Assembly: GCA_029255685.2 (NCBI GenBank)
Contig: CM055312.2
Span: forward strand, 25,638,203 to 25,702,202
DNA from: Silene conica
Lineage: Eukaryota > Streptophyta > Magnoliopsida > Caryophyllales > Caryophyllaceae
Reading direction: 5' to 3'
Length of the DNA stretch: 64,000 bases
Shown here: positions 1 through 12,711 of the stretch, in pieces
Numbering within the stretch: the first letter of the stretch is position 1
How the letters are laid out: each line of letters starts with the position of its first letter
Made by a program: the position numbers and the translations under genes
Notes under the pieces: model-generated
The model's input: only the letters and a program-made list of their open reading frames with translations
Databases searched by the model: none
What the model was told of the DNA's origin: nothing

Positions 1-1383
1 GTCGGGATAGTTTAGTTGTGGCGTCAGGGGTTTGTGAGAGGCGGACAAGGCTGAGTAAGACAACCCTTGGAGGCACTCTAGGCCAAGGTGAGTGGGATGG
101 GTGTCAAGCCGTGGTGGTAGTAGATGATTAAGGAGTTACGGGTCAGTTTAGGGGACGGGTTTAACGTGATTTGTCATGGACAGGGGTTCGTGATTCAGCA
201 TGTATCATTCATAAGCATGCATATTCATGAGCTGGTTTGTTTTACGTAGGTGTGTATGTAGTATGGTGGTCACTTAGTTAGATTTTGGTTGGTTTAATTA
301 ATTGGTTTTAATTAACTTATATTTTAATAGTTTAACTTTAAACACATGTCACTTAGTTGTTTTTAGTTAGTTTAATTAGCTTAATTAATTAAGTTGGTTT
401 GTTTATTTGACCTTGTGACGATATTTTTTAACCAATTGATTAAGTTAATTAAGCTAGTTGCGTATTATGTGGTCTCGTTGTGCGTAATTGTTTTAATTAA
501 TTAATTAATTAATTTGATTAAGTGGACATATAATATTTGTTTACGTAGTTATAGTAGTTAGTAATTACGCGTATTATATTGTTAGGTGTAGAGGATGAGG
601 TGAAGTGACCTTACTGATTGGATATTAGCCGCGTGATGGGATTATATTGCTATCCAGGTAGGATACACTGGCACTATACTCTATGTGTTATGAATGGATG
701 TTGCCTTTATATTATGGATGCAAGTATGAGTTATATGAGCATGGTTGTTTAATGGTTATTTATTTTAGCGTTGCATTCATGAGCATGGCATATGCATTGG
801 TTACTGAGAAAGTTATGGATCAGATATTGTTCTGATATAAAGCCCAGGGTGGTTCTGCAGACCAGGCCTGGTGTCTTATCAGCTATTGAGCTGGTGTTCG
901 GCGACGGCCGATTATAGTCTGCCGGGAGGTTCGGTATGGCTGGGTGTTACGGGTTTGAGAATGAGAATGAGATTGAGCTCGAGCATATCATGGCATTGCA
1001 TATCATTATTTGTTGCATTATGATTTTGTGTTATTCTACTCAACCGCGAGGTTGACAGTGTATTCGTGTGCACCTACGATGATCCGGAATGGGGAGTAGA
1101 CTTTACAGGAAGAGACAATGATCTAGGAGCTGGGGCAGGAATGTGAGATGCAGACTTTGGACCGACTTAGAATTATGTCACATCTAGAGAAGTCATCAGT
1201 TGTATTTTGTTTTCCCGTTGAGTAGTAATTGTAATAACAAAAGTTTAAATTTTATCAATTTTATAAAAAGTACTTTGGTTGTTTTATTTTGTTATACACT
1301 ACCTCGGACATTCCGAGATGGTAACAGCTCTATTTATTTGAGAATGTCTTGCTAAAGGCTCTTAAATAAATGGGGGTGTTACA
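1..1383 (+). repeat. LARD-family LTR, 3' part, cut by the window edge
   Basis: This is the 3' portion of a long LTR in plus orientation. It ends at 1383 with AAATGGGGGTGTTACA. The stretch from about 840 to 1383, including the block around 1034-1100 that contains ACCTACGATGATCCGGAATG, recurs at 14945-15303 (+), 2642-3190 (-) and 9499-10040 (-). The LTR abuts Copia-1 sequence at 1384, so it is an insertion into that element. Its left end and target duplication lie outside the window. No coding sequence is seen. Confidence 0.8.
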
Positions 1384-2153
1384 GTACAAGTGTATGTGCG
1401 ATAACCGATTCTCATATCCAATTAAATTTCTCCCACTCAATGTAAAACAATTTGCAAATCTGTATTCACAAAGGTCGTATTTTACAAGCGATCTGTATCA
1501 AGAGTGGTTTTCCCGACTAGAGAGTAACTCAAATGATAGCGAATCATTATTCGAGCTTGGCCAAGCATTTAAGTTACTACTCCTCGAGTGGCCCTGAGAA
1601 ATATTAAAACCTGATGAGGGGTGGATATTTCCTTCAACTCGAATCTTGCAGATGTAAGCACAGTATGAAATGAACCAAAAAAAAATCTGCTTAGCCCCAG
1701 TTACGGTCAGCTAGTGAGAAAGAAATCAAAGTCACCCAAAACTGCCCTTTATCTCAAGAAACAGTCGACAGTCAAAAAAATCGACTCAAGGAACACGATG
1801 GACGTCCTATCCACGACCCGACACCGAATGTTCAATAACATTTAGGACTCCATTGCGTCGTCACGAAAATTGTCCTACGAGTTATCGTTATAATCTCGTA
1901 TCTGTGATCGATCAGTCAACGGTTTGACTTATGGTTTATTGAACCCACCATCAATCGACGTCACAAAATAATTGCCAGAGTTATCAGCTCGTGTAGGCGA
2001 TTACGGACTAAAACAAATATAATGTAATTCAGTTCACTTTTGTGGTGTTCAATGTTATCAGTACAATCCACATGAAAAACAATATATAAAACAAAATCGA
2101 TGGTGTTATAATTAGTATATGAAATAGATACAATATCCAATTCACAAAAAGTA
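1384..2153 (-). other. Copia-1 3' non-coding tail between pol and PPT
   Basis: This non-coding stretch lies downstream of the RNase H stop on the minus strand. Blocks such as CTCCTCGAGTGGCC and GGGGTGGA also occur in the matching region of the gag-only Copia element (about 50590-50640). It therefore belongs to the same class of Copia 3' leader. The polypurine tract and 3' LTR expected to the left are replaced by the LARD-family LTR ending at 1383. No gene is seen. Confidence 0.55.
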
Positions 2154-2636
2154 CTAATACAACTCAGGAACACGTTTAATTCCCATTGAAATAATGTGCC
2201 CTTCATGTTTATCATGTCTTAATGGTTTAGTGAGAGGATCTGCGATGTTGTCATCTGTCGCAATCTTGTCTATCACTATCTCCTTTTGCTCCACGTAGTC
2301 TCGAATGAGGTGAGCTTTCCGCAGTACATGTCTAGATTTGTTGCTAGACTTGGGCTCCTTAGCCTGGAAGATGGCACCTCTATTATCGCAATAGATGGTG
2401 ATCGGGTCGTTCGAACTAGGAACTACAGTGAGTCCTTGTAAGAACTGACGCATCCATATAGCTTCCTTTGCAACTTCCGAAGCGGCATAGTACTCGGACT
2501 CAGTAGTAGAATCTGCAATAACACTCTGCTTGGAGCTTTTCCAACTGACAGCAGCGCCATTAAGAGTAAAAACGAATACAGACTGAGATTTCGAGTCATC
2601 TCGGTCCGTTTGGAAGCTAGCATCTGCGTAACCGTT
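2154..2636 (-). pseudogene. Copia-1 RNase H domain (3' end of pol)
   Basis: The RNase H part of a Ty1/Copia polyprotein, which would degrade the RNA strand during reverse transcription. Visible motifs in order are [30 protein letters not shown], and the typical end ADPLTKPL followed by [10 protein letters not shown] and a stop. The D-E-D acidic residues are present, but at least one frameshift near 2440 splits the reading frame. The upstream end at 2636 abuts the TGCGC target duplication of the LARD insertion. The coding sense resumes at 16532, where RT ends in TYGGGTDLCA, so the two parts were one pol gene. It is not functional. Confidence 0.9.
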
Positions 2637-4003
2637 TGCGCTGTAACACCCCCATTTATTTAAGAGCCTTTAGCAAGACATTCTCAATAAATAGGGCTGT
2701 TACCATCTCGGAATGTCCGAGGTAGTGAATAACAAAGTAAAACAAACCAAAGTACTTTATATAAAAACTGATTAAATTTAAACTTTTGATATTACAACTA
2801 CTATGCATAGAATAAAAGTACAACTGATAACATCTAAGTATGTGATCTAATTCTAAGTAGGTCCAAGCCATGTCTCTCTCCATGCCCAAGCTCATAGTCC
2901 ATCTGTCTCTGACCTGTAGAATCTACTCCCCATTCCGGATCATCGTAGGTGTACACGAATACACTGTCAACCTCGCGGTTGAGTAGGATAACACAATAAT
3001 AAATAATGCAACAAATATGATATGCAAATGCCATGATATGCTCGAGCTCAATCACAATCTCAATCTCAAACCCGAAACACCAAGCCATACCGAACCTCCC
3101 TGCAGACTATAATCGGTCGTCACCGAACACCAGCTCAATAGCTTATAAGACAACAGGCCTGGTCTGCAAAACCACACTGGGCTTTATATCAGAACAATAT
3201 CTGATCCATATCTTTCTCAGTAACCAATGCATATGCCATGCTCATGAATGCAACTCTAAAATAAATAACCATTAAATACCATGCTCATATAACTCATACT
3301 TACATCCATAATATACAGGGCTACATCCATTCATAACACATCACGGAGTAAACATCCATTCATAACACTTCATACAGTATAGTGTCAGTGTATCCTACCT
3401 GGATAGCAATATAATCCAATACCAAGCCAGCAAGTAACAGAATTATGCCACTTCAAAACCGCCACCTAACAATATAATATACATAATTACTCACTAATAT
3501 AATTACGTAAACAATTATTATCTGTCCACTTAAATCAAATTAATTAATTAAACTAATTAATTAGTCGAAACAATTACGCAACTAACATAATTAACAAATT
3601 AAAATATTAAGCATAACGAGATGATACTAAGCATAATTAGTCGATTAACTAAATTTGTTAATTAAACAAATTCACGTCACAAAGCCATTTAAACAAATTA
3701 ATGAAACTAGTTCAACTACTTAACTCATTACTCACAAATAAATAAATATGAACTAAATAATAAGTATTATAAAAACAACTATTAATAACTTTTAATAATA
3801 ACAATATAATACTAACAACACTTTCAACAATAATAATATTATTAATAATAATAATCATACACAGCCATTGATGTCGGTTATCGAAATAATGATAATAATA
3901 CAGAAACAACAGTCCAATGACAAGGAGGAATAATTAATAATAATACTAATAATTTATAATAATTATAACACTAATATAAACAATAATAAGAATAAGAATA
4001 AAC

Positions 4004-4004
<1 letters not shown>

Positions 4005-4063
<59 letters not shown>
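4005..4063. repeat. (AAT)n microsatellite
   Basis: Uninterrupted AAT/ATA repeats. The tract continues after the non-LTR insertion (5053-5087) and is uninterrupted in the other LTR copy (10860-10892). The non-LTR element therefore landed inside the microsatellite, which hides its target duplication. Confidence 0.95.
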
Positions 4064-5052
4064 CGGCTTCTTCGGGTTTCGGGTGTCCTCGACACCAGAC
4101 CTTCTTTTCAGTCAGCTCTGGGTGCTTTTGCTGCCGTTACGGGATCTGATATTCTGGGCAATCCCTCTGAAATCGCTGCCACGAAACTTATGAAAAAATT
4201 GGCAGATGTTTATTTCACAAGGGTTGTTGCCTCCGCGGGATCGGATTTCTCTTTGACTCCTCGTCAGATTGCGCTTTGGAAGTCTCAGGTGGGTGGACAC
4301 TCATCTGACTGGTTGCGTGTGGTTCCTATTTCCGGCTTGGGGCAGACTATGAACAGTAGGACTTACCGGTGCGTTCTCAGTTATCGGCTGGGTGTTCCAT
4401 TGTTCTCCGTGTCCGTTCCTTGTTCTGCTTGTTCCCGGGTTTTTGAGGGGGATATCTACGGGGACCATGCTGTCTCTTGCGTTAGTGCTGTTGGTGTCAA
4501 GCATCGGCATAACCTGGTTCGCGATACTCTTTCGGATATTTGCTACCGGTCGGGGATTTCTACTGGTCGGGAGGTGGATATTGGCTTGCTCGATGGTGCG
4601 GGTGGGCCTTTGTGACCTGCTGATTTGCTGCTCTATTCTTGGGACCGGGGGCGCGATGTTTGTGTGGATTTGGTCGGGTCCTCTCCTTTGACTCAGTCGG
4701 GCATGACTGATTTTGTGCCAGGAGGGGTGGTGGTAGATGCTGCTCGGAGGAAGTGCGCCAAGTACAGGGACTTGTGTGCGACGCATGGTTATGACTTCTT
4801 GCCTTTCTCCTTCTCTTCGTTGGGGGAATTAGGGGAAGATGTTGTTTCCTTGCTCAAGCGGATTCAGAAGTTTTCTGTGTCCCAGGATGCCGGATCGCGG
4901 AGTGCTGCTTTTATTTTTACTCGCCTTAGTTTTGCTATTGCTAAGGGAGCGGGCGCCCAGCTAGTTTCGCGGGTGCCCACAAATTTCATGTAATTTTTCC
5001 TTTATTTTTAATAAAAGTTCCCGGTGATAAAAAAAAAAAAGAAAAAAAAAAT
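4064..5052 (+). pseudogene. 5'-truncated non-LTR retrotransposon, ORF C-terminus with zinc-knuckle and nuclease-like region
   Basis: An open frame runs from 4064 to TAA at 4991-4993, broken only by an in-frame TGA at about 4613. That TGA fits a CGA-to-TGA change, since the next codons read PADLLLYSWD. It ends with AATAAA and a poly(A) tract (about 5028-5052), as expected of a retroposed 3' end. Visible features are a Cys/His cluster (CSACSRVFEGDIYGDHAVSC), then KHRHNLVRDTL, GREVDIGLL, PAD, VCVDLVG and AARRKCAKY. The spaced acidic and lysine residues suggest a restriction-like endonuclease fold, as in site-specific LINEs, but that is inference. The RT domain is missing. An alternative is the C-terminal tail of a plant non-LTR RT clade whose domain has no assigned function. 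Confidence 0.75.
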
Positions 5053-6639
5053 AAATAATAATAATAATAATAATAATAAACAACGAGTATCAGGTCCTAA
5101 CAGCAGCATTGACGCAACCCACGCAACCCACGCAAAAACACCCTACCCGCGCACCCTACTTCCCGACGCTACCACCACTGTTCTGGCCGCCCACAGTCAC
5201 CACCAAAGGTCGCATTCTCTCACGTACTCTACCACCCACAACACCCACCTTCCGGACACTACCTGCAGCCCTCACAACCACTAGAAAACGCAGCCCTACA
5301 AACCTGCTCACAACACGCTCAAACACCTGTTACCCTGGTATACGCGTGCTCCGGCCACCACACGGACCACCTTGCTTTGTTAGACACCGCACTGCCACCC
5401 CCATGACCGACCACCGTCGACCAAACCGTCCCTACCAACCATAATTCGCGACAACCTATACGACCCCTCAATTACGATAAAACCCGACATCAACTTCCAT
5501 CATTTCAACCCTTCCACCGCCGACCCTGGTGGTCCAAAACAACCCACGACAACGGCCCAGTAACTGTTACGTGGCCAGGATCATCTAGGTCAGTCCTAAG
5601 GTCAGTCACGGTCTAAAACGACTCATATAAAGCATACATAAGACGGTCGCAATCTAACGACAACTAAACGAATTAAACACTAACTAAATAAATATCATCT
5701 TACCGTAATTAAAAATGAATGAACGAATGAAAGCTTGTCTCAGATGCACAATGATGAAGAAAAGCGCAGGAATGAACGTAGGAAAGAAGAAGGAGGCGGG
5801 TTAAGGTTGTAGGGTTTTGCGTTTTATTTAGGTTTATCGGTTTATTTATTTATTTATTTATTATTTTTATTTTTTTAAATAAAGAAAGATACGTGCTCAG
5901 CCTCAACTCCCATTCCCAACACCGTCTCATTATTTTACTATATATAACATGCTCTTATGAAAAGATAAAACGCACCCAACATATATAATTATCGTAATAT
6001 TAAACACGCATTATAATTATACTATTATTTCACGATAATAGTACTAGTACAATATCAAGACTACGGGTTTATAAGCACTGTCATAATAATAATGAGAGTA
6101 GTAATACTAAAGTAATAGTAATAAAGTAATAGTAAGAATAAAACGTAACAACAGCGATAAAACGATAATATGAATAATAATAATAGTAAGAATTACCATA
6201 ATAGTATGTGGTAATAAGAATAATAATAAGAAGAAAATAAAATATAAGAAGAAGAATAAGAGTAGTAAAAATAAATAATGGAAAAGGATATATAATAATA
6301 AGATAATAACATAAATATCACAATTATTAAGTGTAAATCATCTCTAATCAAAATAATTTTATTAATATTCTATTTTTACGAGATATGGAAGTACGTATTA
6401 TTACAATTAAATTGGATTATATAAATATATTATTAAAATTAAAGAAGTACGAATGAAACGCCATTTTATGAAATAATCATCAAATATCAAATGATTACGA
6501 AATACGAAATAATCGTAGGAATACGATTTATAAAATAATAACAGTTTACGTAAAATACTTTATAAACATATCATTTGAAATACTCGTATAAAACGCGGTT
6601 TGACTGCCGTTGACCGAGGCTAAAATACGGGGTATTACA

Positions 6640-6676
6640 GTCTTCCCTCCTTAAAATGAGCTTCGTCCCGAAGTTC
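6640..6676 (-). promoter_or_regulatory. Primary polypurine tract with upstream hairpin (module 1)
   Basis: On the minus strand TTTTAAGGAGGGAAGAC directly precedes the LTR start TGTAATACCCCG. It is preceded by a near-palindrome, GAACTTCGGGACGAAGCTC. Its position against the 3' LTR identifies it as the plus-strand primer site. Confidence 0.85.
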
Positions 6677-6763
6677 GCCACCCCATAACGGTAAAGAACT
6701 TATAACAAGCATGAAACAATCACAAATAGCACTTATATAGACTTCAAAACACGAAATGTTACA

Positions 6764-6800
6764 TTCTACCCTTGTTAAGAGAACTTTGTCCCCAAAGTTC
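6764..6800 (-). promoter_or_regulatory. Second PPT-like module (module 2)
   Basis: On the minus strand the perfect palindrome GAACTTTGGGGACAAAGTTC is followed by TCTTAACAAGGGTAGAA and then TGTAACATTTCG. The layout copies module 1. The base after this tract (6763) corresponds exactly to the outer 5' end of the inserted element at 16526. Confidence 0.7.
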
Positions 6801-6950
6801 AACGCATAACTAAGTTAAAAGATACTTCACGAATCACAGTATAATGCGTAACAGAAGTAAACAGGATTATAAGTATATTCGAACAATCACGACATATCAA
6901 TTTTACATGCTATAACAACTAGTCATATCATAAACCTTTAAGATTTTACA

Positions 6951-6988
6951 ATCCTATCCTCCTTAAAGCATGGTTACGTCCTCGTAAC
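6951..6988 (-). promoter_or_regulatory. Third PPT-like module (module 3)
   Basis: On the minus strand the short palindrome GTTACGAGGACGTAAC is followed by CTTTAAGGAGGATAGGAT and TGTAAAATC. Hairpin, purine tract and TGTAA come in the same order as in modules 1 and 2. There is no sign that it was used. Confidence 0.55.
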
Positions 6989-9484
6989 CCCATTACAAAA
7001 TTCCGCATCCAGCATTCAAGCAATCATCGAAACAACAGTCATAAGTCATCTGATAAGTTAATTACCTTATACTAGACAACTATCATCCGGCTTTTAAGGC
7101 AATCAAACACAGTTGGCAATTTCACATTACGCAGTAAAGCAAAATTAGGGTAGTTAACACGTATATACCCTTGAAATATCACTTAACACAATTTAACATA
7201 TTTAGACCCATGTAGACAATCAACTAACTCATAGTTCATAATTGACAAATTAAAACATTTCATGATCATAATCATATTATAGAAGCAAAATCATATTATA
7301 GAAAAGACATAAAGCAAATTTTAACTAATGTAATTAACATGGGGCATTAACATATTTCCCGAGGTATACCCCAATCTTAGACAAGGAAAACAGCTTAGCA
7401 TCTCCAGGTATAAAGAAGTTAAACCAATTAATAATTCAATATATTGCGATTAGATTTTAAACATAGCAGTGTGCAATCCACTTGGTGGCATAACAATATA
7501 CATGAAGAATTTATAAAGATTAGAATCGCAGGGAACTAGACAAAGATATACCATTAATATATGAAGGAACATCAACAAGATTCACATTGTTCACAATACT
7601 CACACTTACTTATAACAATTAGATTGCTATATCATGCTAATGATTTTACCAGTTAAATTTATTCTACCACGTGTCCAAACTCTTCTCCGATGAACATGAT
7701 TTTAACAATACATATGAAAACCACATAATTATTTTGAGGTCATAGCATTAAAAGCAATAGCGTCCGTATAATTGAAACTACTTTATATAAAGCTCAACAA
7801 AATGACAAGGTTACATTATCATATAATAGCGTTCATATTCATATCATATGCCTATTGTTCATGTTACTAATGACATAACAGAGTATTACATGGTTACATC
7901 ACAAAATTCATATTTGATTCAACTTTTAATATAAAACTTTATCATTTCAACAATCATATATCACGTAGCAACTTCCAAAAATTATAATTAAATAACCGCT
8001 TAGCTATTTGCGAGCTATTATAGTTTTTAGAAAATATATTGAAATAACTAATTATAGGAAAATAAGTCAAAAGCATATCTTAAGGGAATTATTTATAACA
8101 ATTTATATAACTCAATTGATCTGAACAGAAACCTTACTGCAGTTACACGGAAATTTGGGCAACTTGCAAAAATCACAATTAAATAACGACCCGTTACGAT
8201 TTTACGTGGCTTATCATTTCGAACACATGAATGAATATTCTAAACAGTGGACTTGAAACTATGCACAAACAATAATCACGTTTCAAATTATTTCCTTTGC
8301 AAAAACATGGGTCAAAACAGAAATGTACAGTAACAATCTGACCACTATCAACTAAAATGTATATTTCTCTCAAAATATAATTCGTATTAACATGAAACCA
8401 AAAGCACTAGAAAGCTAAATCAGAAGGTTATCACACATAAAATTTTCACATTCATATAGAGAACACAATTTAAATGACAGCCTGTACGAACAAGATAACA
8501 TACTGAAAATTTTATAACAAATTTTGGTTCCTAAAAAAAGTTGCTTCACATTATCACACTTGAACACAACAATTCTTTCTCTAAAACATGTTGACATATC
8601 ATTTGAAGCATTGAAATCACATGCACCATATTAACATGTAATTGCATCTAGAAAACGGTAAAGATTGCGAAGCCGAAAATAAAATCAACTAAATAACTCA
8701 ATAATCATGTATGTATAGACAATGCATTAGTTTCTATTATCTTGCCAACACGACTTATTAGGGTACGGAAATATATCCTAGAAATACTAAGGCACTACTT
8801 AGCAGCAACTCATTACGCATATCTTGATACTGTATCTCTACCTAAGGGTTCCAGGATCATATAGCCGCATGCATATCACCAGACATGGATTACTATAACA
8901 TATAAATCTGTTTATTCTTATTCAAATACCAAATAATATATTACATAGTTACGATAGTCATTAAATAACAAGATATCATATGGACATTTCGAAACACCAA
9001 AATCATATGATCACATCACTCCAAATATTTGTTTAGTAAATATACATCAATTCTCTGAAAATTTTATCTCAATCATTCAGATCAATCAGCATTTCAATAT
9101 CAGTCGTATTCTTCTAATGCACATCATCATACAAGTCAAGCTCATATATCAAACTCATATTCCAATTTTCATGTTCTCGATATCAACCTCATGTTTCACA
9201 ATACACATTACCAACAATATTTCACATTATAACTTACCTCGTTCCTTTCCTGCGGAAATGTTAGTACAATATAGATTGGGTCTTTTCCTTCATTCTATAC
9301 TACCCACTCTCTACATCTCTCAAGGGTGACCAGGTTAGACTGAAAGGGCCAGTGGCTTAGGTTTGAGGGGTCCCCTAACTCATCACAATCCTGGGGCTCC
9401 TAACAGTTACTAGCCTAGGGTTCATTTATTAGACTCTTCCTATGTTCATTATTATTCATTTGGTTTAGGCCAGAGGATCGTTCT

Positions 9485-9495
9485 CTCTGATACCA
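9485..9495 (-). promoter_or_regulatory. LARD primer-binding site, initiator tRNA-Met type
   Basis: On the minus strand TGGTATCAGAG follows the LTR end after a 3-nt spacer (AAG). This is the usual plant initiator tRNA-Met complement. It fixes 9499-12420 as the 5' LTR and the element's orientation as minus. Confidence 0.9.
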
Positions 9496-9498
9496 CTT

Positions 9499-10859
9499 TG
9501 TAATACTCCCATTTATTTAAGAGCTTTTAGCAAGACATTCTCAATAAATAGGGTTGTTACCATCTCGGAATATCCGAGGTAGTGAATAACAAAGTAAAAC
9601 AAACCAAAGTACTTTATATAAAAACTGATTAAATTTAAACTTGATATTACAACTACTATGCATAGAATAAAAGTACAATTGATAACATCTAAGTATGTGA
9701 TCTAATTCTAAGTAGGTCCAAGCCATGTCTCTCTCCATGCCCAAGCTCATATTCCATCTGTCTCTGACCTGTAGAATCTACTCCCCATTCCGGATCATCG
9801 TAGGTGTACACGAATACACTGTTAACCTCGCGGTTGAGTAGGATAACACAATAATAAATAATGCAACAAATATGATATGCAAATGCCATAATATGCTCGA
9901 GCTCAATCACAATCTCAATCTCAAACCCGAAACACCAAGCCATACCGAACCTCCCGGCAGACTATAATCGGTCGTCACCGAACACCAGCTCAATTGCTGA
10001 TAAGACATCAGACCTGGTCTGCAGAACCACCATGGGCTTTATATCAGAACAATATATGATCTATATCTTTCTCAGTAACCAATGCATATGCCATGCTCAT
10101 GAATGCAACTCTAAAATAAATAACCATTAAATACCATGCTCATATAACTCATACTTACATCCATAATATACAGGGCTACATCCATTCATAACACATCACG
10201 GAGTAAACATCCATTCATAACACTTCATACAGTATAGTGTCAGTGTATCCTACCTGGATAGCAATATAATCCAATACCAAGCCAGCAAGTAACAGAATTA
10301 TGCCACTTCAAAACCGCCACCTAACAATATAATATACATAATTACTCACTAATATAATTACGTAAACAATTATTATCTGTCCACTTAAATCAAATTAATT
10401 AATTAAACTAATTAATTAGTCGAAACAATTACGCAACTAACATTATTGACAAATTAAAATATTAAGCATAACGAGATGATACTAAGCATAATTAGTCGAT
10501 TAACTAAATTTGTTAATTAAACAAATTCACGTCACAAAGCCATTTAAACAAGTTAATGAAACTAGTTCAACTACTTAACTCATTACTCACAAATAAATAA
10601 ACATGAACTAAATAATAAGTATTATAAAAACAACTATTAATAACTTTTAATAATAACAATATAATACTAACAACACTTTCAACAATAATAATATTATTAC
10701 TAATAATAATCATACACAGCCATTGATGTCGGTTATCGAAATAATGATAATAATACAGAAACAACAATCCAATGACAAGGAGGAATAATTAATAATAATA
10801 CTAATAATTTATAATAATTATAACACTTTTTACAAACAATAATAAGAATAAGAATAAAC

Positions 10860-10892
<33 letters not shown>

Positions 10893-12420
10893 CAATGAGT
10901 ATCACGTCCTAACAGCAGCATTGACGCAACCCACGCAACCCACGCAAAAACACCCTACCCGCGCACCCTACTTCCCGACGCTACCACCACTGTTCTGGCC
11001 GCCCACAGTCACCACCAAAGGTCGCATTCTCTCACGTACTCTACCACCCACAACACCCACCTTCCGGACACTACATGCAGCCCTCACAACCACCAGAAAA
11101 CGCAGCCCTACAAGCCTGCTCACAACACGCTCAAACACCTGTTACACTGGTATACGCGTGCTCCGACCATCACACGGACCACCTTTCTCTGTTAGACACC
11201 GCACTGCCACCCCCATGACCAACCACCGTCGACCAAACCGTCCCTGCCAACCATAATTCGCGACAACCTATACGACCCCTCAATTACGATAAAACCCGAC
11301 ATCAACTTCCATCATTCCAACCCTTCCACCGCCGGCCCTGGTGGTCCAAAACCACCCACGACAACGGCCCAGTAACTGTTACGTGGCCAGGATCATCTAG
11401 GTCAGCCACGGTCTAAAACGACTCATATAAAGCATACAAAAGACGGTCGCAATCTAACGACAACTAAACGAATTAAACATTAACTAAATAAATATCATCT
11501 TACCGTAATTAAAAATGAATGAACGAATGAAAGCTTGTCTTAGATGCACAATGATGAAGAAAAGCTCAGGAATGAACGTAGGAAAGAAGAAGGAGGCGGG
11601 TTAAGGTTGTAGGGTTTTGCGTTTTATTTAGGTTTATCGGTTTATTTATTTTTTTTTTAAATAAAGAAAGATACGTGCTCGGCCTCGACTCCCATTCCCA
11701 ACACCGTCTCATTATTTTATTATATATAACATGCTCTTATGAAAAGATAAAATGCACCCAACATATATAATTATCGTAATATTAAACACGCATTATAATT
11801 ATACTATTATTTCACGATAATAGTACTAGTACAATATCAAGACTACGAGTTTATAAGCACTGTCATAATAATAATGAGAGTAGTAGTACTAAAGTAATAG
11901 TAATAAAGTAATAGTAAGAATAAAACGTAACAACAACGATAAAACGATAATATGAATAATAATAATAGTAAGAATTACCATAATAGTATGTGGTAATAAG
12001 AATAATAATAAGAAGAAAATAAAATATAAGAAGAAGAATAAGAGTAGTAAAAATAAATAATGGAAAAGGATATATAATAATAAGATAATAACATAAATAT
12101 CACAATTATTAAGTGTAAATCATCTCTAATCAAAATAATTTTATTAATATTCTATTTTTACGAGATATGAAAGTACGTATTATTACAATTAAATTGGATT
12201 TTATAAATATATTATTAAAATTAAAGAAGTACGAATGAAACGTCATTTTATGAAATAATCATCAAATATCAAATGATTATGAAATACGAAATAATCGTAG
12301 GAATACGATTTATAAAATAATAACAGTTTACGTAAAATACTTTATAAACATATCATTTGAAATACTCGTATAAAACGCGGTTTGACTGCCGTTGACCGAG
12401 GCTAAAATACGGGGTGTTAC
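9499..12420 (-). repeat. LARD 5' LTR, main copy
   Basis: A full-length LTR copy of about 2.9 kb. Its CA end is at 9499 beside the PBS, and its U3 start at 12420 reads ...ACGGGGTGTTAC and lacks the last A. It is nearly collinear with the 3' LTR but lacks the non-LTR insertion. At 12415-12421 it runs into an inverted copy of part of itself. Confidence 0.85.
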
Positions 12421-12711
12421 GTTTTATTCTTACTATTACTTCATTACTATTACTTTAGTACTACTACTTTAGTAGTACTACTCTCATTATTATTATGACG
12501 GTGATTATAAACTTGTAGTCTTGATATTGTACTAGTACTATTATCGTGAAATAATAGTATAATTATAATGCGTGTTTAATATTACGATAATTATATATGT
12601 TGGGTGCGTTTTATCTTTTCATAAGAGCATGTTATATATAATAAAATAATGAGACGGTGTTGGGAATGGGAGTCGAGGCCGAGCACGTATCTTTCTTTAT
12701 TTAAAAAAATA
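12416..12711 (+). repeat. Inverted copy of an LTR segment
   Basis: This is the reverse complement of about 11655-11930, with scattered substitutions. The junction with the LTR end lies in TGTTACG, which also occurs at the source (GTTGTTACG). The far junction runs through A-rich sequence near 12700. The result is a short LTR palindrome. Confidence 0.8.

Larger units (their letters stand above)
2642..6639 (-). repeat. LARD 3' LTR
   Basis: On the minus strand the LTR runs from TGTAATACCCCG (6639) to GGGGGTGTTACA (2642), with TG...CA ends. It is about 3.0 kb without the non-LTR insertion at 4064-5052. It matches 9499-12420 almost throughout. It contains an (AAT)n tract, a GC-richer segment at about 5090-5590 and long AT-rich stretches. 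ORFs in it, such as the 111-residue one at 5109, are proline/threonine-rich, recur with changes in the other LTR copy, and are not taken as genes. Confidence 0.88.
6640..9498 (-). other. LARD internal non-coding domain
   Basis: This stretch between PPT and PBS has no recognisable gag, protease, RT, RNase H or integrase motif in any frame. It is AT-rich with dense stops; the longest reading frames are 60-70 codons and look random. It carries three iterated hairpin-plus-polypurine modules near the PPT end and a conventional PBS at the other end. A 124-bp piece (6640-6763) is repeated at 16403-16526. Confidence 0.8.

Noticed and set aside
5109..5444. 111-codon ORF repeated at 10921-11256
   Set aside because: It is part of the LARD LTR. 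Its two copies diverge without sign of protein constraint and it is low-complexity Thr/Pro/Arg.
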